Translations under genes and position numbers: made by a program
DNA from: Fodinicurvata sediminis DSM 21159
Lineage (GTDB): Bacteria; Pseudomonadota; Alphaproteobacteria; Kiloniellales; DSM-21159
Assembly: GCF_000420625.1 (NCBI RefSeq)
Contig: NZ_ATVH01000011.1
Coordinates: 558,001 to 622,000, forward strand
Direction of reading: 5' to 3'
Length of the DNA stretch: 64,000 nt
Shown here: piece by piece, positions 20,053 through 27,042 of the stretch
How the letters are laid out: every line of letters starts with the position of its first letter
Position numbering within the stretch: position 1 is the stretch's first letter
The notes under the pieces: model-generated
Databases searched by the model: none
Seen by the model: only the letters and a program-made list of their open reading frames with translations
Told to the model about the DNA's origin: nothing

Positions 20053-22941
20053 TTACGCCGGTTCAATCCGGCAAAGCGTTGTTTTCGTTTCCTGCATGCC
20101 CGTGACCACATCGTAGCCATAGGTCTGCACCGTGTTCGACGCCTCACCCAGGACATAGGGATCTGCGCCGTCCGGGTACTTATCCCGCAGGTCTTCACCC
20201 ATCCAATGGCCGCCGAAGTGGAACGGCATGAAAGCGACACCGCGTCCTACACGCTCTGTAATCATGGCCTTCACGCGCACGCGCGCCTCGTTCTCGGGGC
20301 CGTGTACCCAGACCATGTCGCCATCGCGAATACCTATATTGTTGGCATCCACGGTGTTGATCTCGACGAACATGTCCTGCTGCAGTTCCGCAAGCCAGGG
20401 ATTGGACCGGGTTTCATCACCGCCGCCCTCATACTCCACAAGCCGGCCAGAGGTCAGGATGATCGGGAAGTCCTCCGAGAAATCCTGGTCCTGGATCGTC
20501 TTGTAGAGAGTCGGCAGACGATGCATCTGGCGATCTTCGTGGGTGGGATAATCCGCTACGAGGTCGCGGCGCGGCGTGTAGAGTGGCTCACGATGCAGGG
20601 GCACCGGATCCGGGAAGGTCCAGACCACGGCACGTGCCTTTGCGTTGCCCATGGGCTGGATACCATGCTCGATGGACACACGCTGGATGCCGCCAGAAAG
20701 ATCGGTCTTCCAGTTGACGGAATCGATGTCGTCGCCACCGATTTCCTCGATGGTCTGACGCTCTTCGTCTGTCAGATCCTCATCCCACCCCATGGACTTC
20801 ATCATTGCCATGGTGACTTCGGGATACCCATCCTCGATCTCGGAGCCGACCGGGTACGAACCCACAGCCAGTAGGTTGTCGCCATCGCGTTCCACACCGA
20901 AGCGGGCCCGGAAAGCACCGCCGCCCTCCTTGACCGGGATGGTGTTGTTGTAAAGCACGTGCGTGCCCGGATGGTTGTACTCGGCCGTTCCCCAGCATGG
21001 CCAGGGCAGTCCGTAATAGTCCCCATCACAAGGCCCACCACGCGCACGCAGCGATGTCTTGTCGAAGGTCTGCTGGTTGGCCATGTGCTTCTTCAGGCGC
21101 TCGGGCGACTGCCCCGTATAGCCGATGGTCCAAGTGCCGCGGTTGAACTCGCGGGTCAGATCCTCGACCAGGGGCTCCTTGCCGTTGACCTCGATGTTCT
21201 TGAACATCTCGTCGGCAAAGCCGAACTTCTCGGCGAAGAGATACATGATCTCGTGATCCACCTTGGACTCGAACAGTGGATCGAACACCTTCTCACGCCA
21301 TTGCAGCGAGCGGTTCGAGGCCGTTACAGAACCGACCGTCTCGAACTGCGTGGTCGCTGGCAGCAGGTAAACTCCGTCCGTGCGATCGTGCATCACGGCC
21401 GTAAAGGTCGGGAAGGGATCGACCACAACCAGCATGTCCAGCTTGGACATGGCCTTGCGCATGTCGGGCAGGCGCGTTTGCGAGTTTGGCGCATGCCCCC
21501 AGAAAACCATGGCGCGCAGATTATCGGGCTGATCGATGTCTTCCTTGGCCTCAAGGGCCAGGTCAAACCAGCGTGAAACCGGTGTACCGGCCCGCTCCAT
21601 CATCTCCTTGTCGGGGAAGCGTTCCAGCAGGGAGTCGTAATCGACATCCCAGACACGCGCCCAGTGGCGCCAGGCACCTTCGGACAGGCCATAGTAAGCC
21701 GGCAAGGTATCCTGTGTGACGCCCAGGTCCGTCGCACCTTGCACGTTGTCATGGCCCCGGAAGATGTTGGTGCCGCCACCTGGCACGCCAATAACGCCGA
21801 GCGCCAATCCCAGATTGCAATATGCCCGGCAATTGGCGTTGCCAATAGTGTGCTGTGTGCCGCCCATGCACCAAATAATGGTGAAAGGCCTGTTATTCGC
21901 CAGGGTCCGCGCAACACGGGCCACTTGCGATTCCGGGACGCCCGTCACGCGTTCGACTTCGTCCGGCTTCCAATTGGCCACTTCTTCCCTGATCTGGTCC
22001 ATGCCCCAGACGCGCTGGCGGATATATTCCTTGTCCTCCCAGCCGTTCTCGAAAACGTGCCAGAGAATGCCCCAGATAAGGGCAACGTCCGTACCCGGGC
22101 GCATGCGCACGTATTCATCGGCATGGGCTGCCGTGCGCGTGAAACGTGGGTCACAGACAATCAATGGGGCGTTATTTTCTTCCTTCGCCTTCATCAGGTG
22201 CTGAAGTGAAACCGGATGAGCTTCAGCCGGATTACCGCCGATCAGAAACATTGCCCTTGAATTGTGGATATCGTTGTAGGAATTCGTCATTGCACCGTAG
22301 CCCCAGGTATTGGCCACAGCGGCAACGGTGGTGGAGTGGCAGATGCGTGCCTGGTGGTCGACGTTGTTCGTACCCCAGAAAGCCGCCAGCTTGCGGATCA
22401 GGTAGGACTGCTCGTTGTTGTGCTTCGCCGAGCCCAGCCAGTAAACGGAGTCCGGTCCCGAGGAATCATAGATCTCCAGCATCTTGTCGCCGATTTCGTC
22501 GATGGCGTCTTCCCAGGACATGCGTTCCCAGTTGCCGTCAACCAGCTTGACCGGATACTTGAGCCTGCGCTCACCATGAGCATGTTCGCGAACGGCCGCC
22601 CCCTTTGCACAGTGAGCACCAAGGTTGAATGGACTATCCCAGCCTGGCTCCTGTCCCGTCCAAACTCCATTCTCGACCTCTGCAATAACGCTGCAGCCAA
22701 CCGAGCAGTGCGTGCAGACAGACTTCACTTGCTGGACGTTGCTACCGCTCGAACCGCTCTCCTGAGCATTGGCCTTGCGGACACGCCCCATCGGCAGTGC
22801 TGAAACGGCGGCCAAACCGCCGGCAGCCATCCCAGAACGGCGAAGGAACGTGCGCCGGTCAACGGCCTTCCCGGTGACACCGGAAAGCGCCTTCATCATG
22901 TGAGAGCCTGTTACCGTTCCCGTGGATTTCCTGGTAAGCAT
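20053..22941 (-). CDS. fdhA: Periplasmic formate dehydrogenase alpha subunit (Mo/W-bisPGD, Tat-exported)
   Basis: 962 residues. A twin-arginine signal (RRTFLRRSGMAAGG, Arg29-Arg30, followed by a hydrophobic Ala/Gly run) targets it to the periplasm. CTHCSVGC near 76 starts the [4Fe-4S] ligands, and RICH places the metal-ligand Cys201 next to His202, so it is a Cys-type enzyme. The remaining sequence covers the bis-pterin-guanine dinucleotide folds. It oxidises formate outside the cytoplasmic membrane and feeds the beta and gamma subunits. The small Tat-target gene lies 46 bases upstream, and fdhB, a lipoprotein and the cytochrome gene lie downstream. It differs in organisation from the NAD-linked enzyme at 7.4-11.9 kb. 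Confidence 0.95.
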   Translation of the reverse strand: MLTRKSTGTVTGSHMMKALSGVTGKAVDRRTFLRRSGMAAGGLAAVSALPMGRVRKANAQESGSSGSNVQQVKSVCTHCSVGCSVIAEVENGVWTGQEPGWDSPFNLGAHCAKGAAVREHAHGERRLKYPVKLVDGNWERMSWEDAIDEIGDKMLEIYDSSGPDSVYWLGSAKHNNEQSYLIRKLAAFWGTNNVDHQARICHSTTVAAVANTWGYGAMTNSYNDIHNSRAMFLIGGNPAEAHPVSLQHLMKAKEENNAPLIVCDPRFTRTAAHADEYVRMRPGTDVALIWGILWHVFENGWEDKEYIRQRVWGMDQIREEVANWKPDEVERVTGVPESQVARVARTLANNRPFTIIWCMGGTQHTIGNANCRAYCNLGLALGVIGVPGGGTNIFRGHDNVQGATDLGVTQDTLPAYYGLSEGAWRHWARVWDVDYDSLLERFPDKEMMERAGTPVSRWFDLALEAKEDIDQPDNLRAMVFWGHAPNSQTRLPDMRKAMSKLDMLVVVDPFPTFTAVMHDRTDGVYLLPATTQFETVGSVTASNRSLQWREKVFDPLFESKVDHEIMYLFAEKFGFADEMFKNIEVNGKEPLVEDLTREFNRGTWTIGYTGQSPERLKKHMANQQTFDKTSLRARGGPCDGDYYGLPWPCWGTAEYNHPGTHVLYNNTIPVKEGGGAFRARFGVERDGDNLLAVGSYPVGSEIEDGYPEVTMAMMKSMGWDEDLTDEERQTIEEIGGDDIDSVNWKTDLSGGIQRVSIEHGIQPMGNAKARAVVWTFPDPVPLHREPLYTPRRDLVADYPTHEDRQMHRLPTLYKTIQDQDFSEDFPIILTSGRLVEYEGGGDETRSNPWLAELQQDMFVEINTVDANNIGIRDGDMVWVHGPENEARVRVKAMITERVGRGVAFMPFHFGGHWMGEDLRDKYPDGADPYVLGEASNTVQTYGYDVVTGMQETKTTLCRIEPA

Positions 22942-22987
22942 CGTCCTCTCCCTAGTAACTGCATGCTTTTACAAGCTGTTTTCTTGT

Positions 22988-23188
22988 TCAGAAGCGCGCA
23001 CGATCGTAATAGGTCCGCACATGCTCGCTTTCATGATATCCAGCGGATGTCTTGCCGCTTTCGGCTGCCTCCGCTTCGTTGCCTCCCAGGTTCAGGGCCA
23101 CGGCACCCGCCGCTCCCAGGACACCGGTTCCAAGTCCGGCACGAAAGAAATTGCGGCGGCTCTTGGATTTCAGTTCATCGTCTTTCAT
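22988..23188 (-). CDS. Formate dehydrogenase region Tat-target small protein
   Basis: 66 residues from ATG 23188, which has AGGAGAGGT upstream. SRRNFFRAGLGTGVLGAAGAV is a Tat-type signal and the C-terminus GYHESEHVRTYYDRARF matches the conserved tail of the small family known as formate dehydrogenase region TAT target (TIGR02811, from memory). Such proteins are always near periplasmic formate dehydrogenases and are presumed to help assembly or to be a subunit. An upstream ATG at 23230 would overlap torD and is less likely. Confidence 0.85.
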   Translation of the reverse strand: MKDDELKSKSRRNFFRAGLGTGVLGAAGAVALNLGGNEAEAAESGKTSAGYHESEHVRTYYDRARF

Positions 23189-23226
23189 CTGACCTCTCCT
23201 TGCACCGATGCCCAACCCGTGCAGGG

Positions 23227-23823
23227 TCAAGCAGCCATCTCGAAGGCTTGCGCCTCTATGGAAAAGAAGATCTTACCGATCGTACCGACCGGCATGTAGA
23301 AATGCGCTGAAGGCGCGGCCTCCAGATCCTCGAAGAAACGCTGTGCCCAACCATTCAGATGCTTCTCGAAGAAGGCATTCTGCTCCTCCAAGGGAAGCGG
23401 GTCACCGAAATCCCCTGAAATCAGCGCAGCCATCATCTCACAAAGCGAAGCAATGTGATCTTCCGGCTCGCTGACTCCTTCATTCCGTGCCAGACCAAGC
23501 GTCAACATGTCGTTGCGCAGGCGTGCCAGCGGCCTATCGTTCAGGAATCCCGTCTTGTAATAGGACGCATAGGGCAGAAGCTCTGATTCACCTGCTCCAA
23601 TGAAGAGGGCAAAGTATTCGTGCTTCAAGTCTTCAGAATTGAGGCGTGCAGACGTCTTGGCCAATGTGGAAACGGCCTGCCCCATCTCGCTGTCATCGCC
23701 TTCAAGTTCTGCAAGAGAACGCAGGAAGGCGTCATCCGGTTCGGCTCCAAGAAGACGCGCCAGCAGTCCGTACCAGTCTGCCCTCAGACGGTCCTCTTCC
23801 TCGACCTCATCGTCGGTCGTCAA
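23227..23823 (-). CDS. torD: TorD/DmsD-family redox enzyme maturation chaperone
   Basis: 198 residues, mostly helical, with the TorD-family pattern: an N-terminal RADWYGLLARLLGAEPDDAFLRSLA and a central EYFALFIGAGESELLPYASYYKTGFLNDRPLARLRNDM, which contains the YxxLFxG and P-x-SxY type signatures. It lies first after a 165-base promoter-bearing gap, upstream of the Tat-target gene and alpha subunit. The expected role is binding the alpha-subunit signal peptide in the cytoplasm until cofactor insertion is complete. Confidence 0.88.
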   Translation of the reverse strand: MTTDDEVEEEDRLRADWYGLLARLLGAEPDDAFLRSLAELEGDDSEMGQAVSTLAKTSARLNSEDLKHEYFALFIGAGESELLPYASYYKTGFLNDRPLARLRNDMLTLGLARNEGVSEPEDHIASLCEMMAALISGDFGDPLPLEEQNAFFEKHLNGWAQRFFEDLEAAPSAHFYMPVGTIGKIFFSIEAQAFEMAA

Positions 23824-23836
23824 TCTCTCTCTCCTG

Positions 23837-23871
23837 ACGGGTCCTTGATTTATAAGGATTATATGACCCGT
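23837..23871 (-). promoter_or_regulatory. Putative torD-fdh promoter inside an inverted repeat
   Basis: ACGGGTC (23837-23843) and GACCCGT (23865-23871) form a 7-bp inverted repeat with a 21-base spacer. On the minus strand a perfect TATAAT (23858-23863) sits inside it, 35 bases before the torD start; the -35 is poor. The arrangement suggests a regulator-controlled promoter driving torD and the formate dehydrogenase structural genes separately from fdhD-mobA. Confidence 0.5.
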
Positions 23872-23988
23872 GTATTTTTAAATATTCTAACCTTTTTCAA
23901 TTAGAGCCGGTCTTCCAATCGCTTGTCAATAAATCAGCATGCTGCAATGCGATATGGATCAGCATCATTATTCGCGAGAACGTTGAAT

Positions 23989-24681
23989 CTATCCCAGGTC
24001 CCAACGCCGCTTTACGGCCGAACCATCTGTTTTTCGACGAAGCCCTTCCTCGGCACTCTCGTTTCGGGTGATATTGCGGTTGCGTAAACCGAATGGTCCG
24101 TATCCGGCTGCAACCGTGTCTTCTTCCCCCGTTTCCATCTGATCCATTGAATCATCATTCGACTCCGCAATGGGATCACCCGAAAGGTCGTCCGGCTGTG
24201 GTTCGCTTTCACGCTCCACCAATTCAGCCTCCCCATGCGCCTCACTCTCGGAGACGGCCCGAGGTTCGTCTTCAGGCAACACCATGCCACGACCGACCTG
24301 AAAGAGGGTTTTGACCTTCCGGGAAAGCAGCACCGGGTCGTTATAGTCATCTGCGTAATCGACAAGCCCGTCCAGGTTTGCATAGACGGGATCGACACGC
24401 CAAAGCCGCTGCAAGGCCTTGCGTCGCAGCTCTGCCGGAACATTCCTCTTGAGGTAGACGGACCAGTCCGCATCCCGGTCAAGCGTATCTGGATCCGGCA
24501 GATCTTCCGCTGATAGCGGCACTTCCTGGTCCTGCTGAACCTGCTGGCTGTCAGTCTGCACTGTCTGGCTGCCTTCAGGGACAGAAGACAGGTTTTCGTT
24601 TTCGTTTTCCCCATCCTCATGCGCGCGGCTCTGCTTGCGCGAGGACCATCGTCTGAAGAAGGAGTCTTGCCGGTCACTCAT
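23989..24681 (-). CDS. DUF3306 protein of formate dehydrogenase clusters
   Basis: 230 residues. It opens DSFFRRWSSRKQ and has a compact conserved core near 70-130 (LPDPDTLDRDADWSVYLKRNVPAELRRKALQRLWRVDPVY, then DGLVDYADDYND), which I recognise as DUF3306. The C-terminal half is acidic and low-complexity. No signal or membrane helix. It overlaps the DUF3305 gene by eight bases, and the pair is a recurrent companion of periplasmic formate dehydrogenases. The role is not known; a cytoplasmic assembly factor is an inference. Confidence 0.8.
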   Translation of the reverse strand: MSDRQDSFFRRWSSRKQSRAHEDGENENENLSSVPEGSQTVQTDSQQVQQDQEVPLSAEDLPDPDTLDRDADWSVYLKRNVPAELRRKALQRLWRVDPVYANLDGLVDYADDYNDPVLLSRKVKTLFQVGRGMVLPEDEPRAVSESEAHGEAELVERESEPQPDDLSGDPIAESNDDSMDQMETGEEDTVAAGYGPFGLRNRNITRNESAEEGLRRKTDGSAVKRRWDLG

Positions 24682-25243
24682 TCAGTTTCGCCCCGCCTGC
24701 TCCACGGATCTCGAAGCTTCCCTTCTCGTCTCGCTTTTTCGATCCACGCTTGCGTTTGTGGAAGGGAAGCTCCTCATGATAACGCCGCACATAATCACTC
24801 ACGAAGATCACGACTTCCTCCGGCATGGGCACATCCTCCACGGTTTCCTCCCCTCCGACCGCGTAGAATTCAGCCTCCAGTGGACAGACTGTCACCAGAA
24901 AGGGGTACAGCGGTGCACGCCCGTCTTTCTCGCTTTGCTGGCGCAGGACGACATAGACTCGCGGTTCTCGCTGGGAAATGTTGGAGCGGTAGCCATCCGT
25001 CAATTTCCGGGTAAGTTCCAGTTGCAAAGTACCGGCATGAAAGCGCTCGCCCCTTTCAAAAAGGCCGAGTGAAGGCCAATCCCCGTCTGGATCGCGCGCC
25101 GGCGCACCAGGCAAGACTTCGACGGCCCGCCAGACGTGGCTCACCCATCTGTTCTGGCTTTCACGCTTTTCCAGCACGACTCCCAAAGGCATTCTTGCGT
25201 CCGTGGACGTCACCTCTTGTCTTCCCTTTTCCAGCTGTCCCAT
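24674..25243 (-). CDS. DUF3305 protein of formate dehydrogenase clusters
   Basis: 189 residues with a conserved body: MPLGVVLEKRESQNRWVSHVWRAVEVLPGAP, ELTRKLTDGYRSNISQREPRVYVVLR, then a PFLVTVCPLEAEFYAVGGEETVEDVPMPEEV segment. This is DUF3305, always seen with DUF3306 in my experience of such loci. No cofactor motif or membrane helix is visible. The C-terminal tail is basic (KRKRGSKKRDEKG). It is transcribed after mobA, 43 bases away, and overlaps DUF3306. Confidence 0.8.
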   Translation of the reverse strand: MGQLEKGRQEVTSTDARMPLGVVLEKRESQNRWVSHVWRAVEVLPGAPARDPDGDWPSLGLFERGERFHAGTLQLELTRKLTDGYRSNISQREPRVYVVLRQQSEKDGRAPLYPFLVTVCPLEAEFYAVGGEETVEDVPMPEEVVIFVSDYVRRYHEELPFHKRKRGSKKRDEKGSFEIRGAGGAKLNE

Positions 25244-25286
25244 GACTCCACGATAGCCTTAAACCGCCTTATTGCGAAACCCGGGT

Positions 25287-25898
25287 TCAGGCCTGCAAAA
25301 GCTGTCGCGCATGTTCAAAATCATCCGGCCGATTCACGTTATAAAAGGGATCCATTCCGCCAGCGTCCCACTCGACCTCCGTGACCTTGTAGCGAGCCGT
25401 AAAAACATCCACCTTTCGCACGTCCTCGCGCATCATGGCTTTCCTCAGAGAATTTCGCAGATAAACCGGCCAGAGTGCAAAAACGGGATGTAACCGCCCG
25501 CCGGACGCTGCCACTGCAATATCCGCATCCGCAGCTTCAAGTCCTTCCAGCAATCGGGGCACAAGATCACGTGGCGCGAAAGGGGCATCGGTGGCGAAGG
25601 TGGCCATCAGTTCACAGTTCGGCTTGTTTGTGGCCACCCAATCCATACCGGCCAACACCCCCGCCAGAGGACCGGCATAGCCTTCTATACTGTCTGCCAC
25701 GACAGGCAGGTCATAGGCATCAAAACGCAAGGGATCACCATTGGCATTTATGACAAGCGCCTGAACCTGGGGGGCAACGCGGGCAATCACATGCTGTAGG
25801 ATCGTCTTCCCTGCAAGCTCACGCAGGCATTTGTCGCCACCGCCCATGCGTCGTGACTGCCCCCCGGCAAGCAGGACTCCGCAAACCGGCCTGCTCAT
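25287..25898 (-). CDS. mobA: Molybdenum cofactor guanylyltransferase MobA
   Basis: 203 residues with the nucleotidyltransferase signature LAGGQSRRMGGGDKCLRELAGKT near the N-terminus and the metal-binding ATDAPFAPRDLV region. MobA attaches GMP to molybdopterin to make the bis-MGD cofactor used by both formate dehydrogenases in this window. The start overlaps the fdhD stop (ATGA). Length is normal for the family. Confidence 0.93.
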   Translation of the reverse strand: MSRPVCGVLLAGGQSRRMGGGDKCLRELAGKTILQHVIARVAPQVQALVINANGDPLRFDAYDLPVVADSIEGYAGPLAGVLAGMDWVATNKPNCELMATFATDAPFAPRDLVPRLLEGLEAADADIAVAASGGRLHPVFALWPVYLRNSLRKAMMREDVRKVDVFTARYKVTEVEWDAGGMDPFYNVNRPDDFEHARQLLQA

Positions 25899-26833
25899 GA
25901 TGCTTCATCCCTGGCCGCCTTTCGACGATGACGGCTGTCTTCCTCGTAGCTTTCCTGGGCATCGAACAGGATGTGGTCCTGGCCTGCGAGTGCTACGAAG
26001 CGACTGCCACGGCAGCGGCCGATCAAGGTCAGACCTGTTTGCTGAGCCAACTCCACGCCCCATGCAGTAAAGCCTGAACGGGACACCAGAATTGGTATGC
26101 CCATCTGAACCGTCTTGATCACCATCTCCGAGGTCAGGCGCCCGGTGGTATAGAAGATCTTGTCTGCGCTGGAGATGCCGTGCAGGAACATGTAGCCGGC
26201 CACCTTGTCTACGGCATTGTGACGCCCGACATCCTCCATGTAGATCAGGGGCCTTTCCTCCTGACAAAGAACACAGCCGTGAATCGCGCCGGCCTTCAGG
26301 TAGAGGCTTGGAATTCCATTGATCTTGCGAGTCAGCTCCGGCAACCAGGAGGTATGCAATTCGCGGTCCGCGCCGAGAGTTATCTCATCCAGTTTCTCCA
26401 GGAGATCGCCGAACACAGTTCCTTGGGCACAGCCGGATGTGCGCACCTTCTTCTTGAGCTTGTCCTCGTAATTCGTCTCGCGTTCCGTGCGTACCACGAC
26501 CACCTCCAACTCGGGATCATGGTCGATCGCTGTAATACGGTCATCACTGTGCAGCATGTTCTGATTCAGCAAGTACCCCACGGCCAGGTAATCCGGATGA
26601 TCACCGATGGTCATCATCGTCACGATCTCCTGGCGATTCAGGTAAAGAGTCAGGGGGCGCTCACTGACCACATCCGTTTCCACCGGCAAACCGTCCTGGT
26701 CGATGCCCTGAACACGGCTGACCAGCCTTTCGTCATCCACATCGGGACGTACCAGGAACTCGCCCAGGGTCTCTTCATCCGTAATCCTGACCTTGCGCAG
26801 CATCTCGGCCTGTCCTGCTTGCTGTTTTCCCAT
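25895..26833 (-). CDS. fdhD: Formate dehydrogenase accessory sulfurtransferase FdhD
   Basis: 312 residues from ATG 26833; a GTG at 26896 would give 333. Family blocks include RPLTLYLNRQEIVTMMTIGDHPDYLAVGYLLN, EDVGRHNAVDKVAGY, FYTTGRLTSEMVIKTVQMGIPILVSRSG and the C-terminal FTAWGVELAQQTGLTLIGRCRG. FdhD passes sulfur from a cysteine desulfurase to the Mo-bisPGD cofactor, which is needed for formate dehydrogenase activity. The usual CxxC loop reads SGCAQGT here, so only the first cysteine (Cys135 of the 312-residue form) remains. First gene of the leftward cofactor operon, divergent from the polyferredoxin gene. Confidence 0.92.
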   Translation of the reverse strand: MGKQQAGQAEMLRKVRITDEETLGEFLVRPDVDDERLVSRVQGIDQDGLPVETDVVSERPLTLYLNRQEIVTMMTIGDHPDYLAVGYLLNQNMLHSDDRITAIDHDPELEVVVVRTERETNYEDKLKKKVRTSGCAQGTVFGDLLEKLDEITLGADRELHTSWLPELTRKINGIPSLYLKAGAIHGCVLCQEERPLIYMEDVGRHNAVDKVAGYMFLHGISSADKIFYTTGRLTSEMVIKTVQMGIPILVSRSGFTAWGVELAQQTGLTLIGRCRGSRFVALAGQDHILFDAQESYEEDSRHRRKAARDEAS

Positions 26834-27042
26834 CGAAGTGCCCTTTGACTGTTCCCTGAAAGGCCGTTGTACGCCTATGGATATCCTCCCCTTCACTATG
26901 GGACGGGTCGGCCCAGCTCGGCAATCACCGGGATGCGATCAGAGGAACCTTTCAATTCCCCTTGGCTTTGATCTAGCATCGCATGAAAGACAAGAATCCA
27001 TAAACGGTCCCCACGAAATCGGGCCACGGGAGAGACAGCGTC

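Noticed and set aside
26966-26985. Possible FNR half-site TTGATCTAG before the polyferredoxin gene
   Set aside because: Only one half matches; the second half (CATCG) departs from ATCAA, so it does not meet the consensus.
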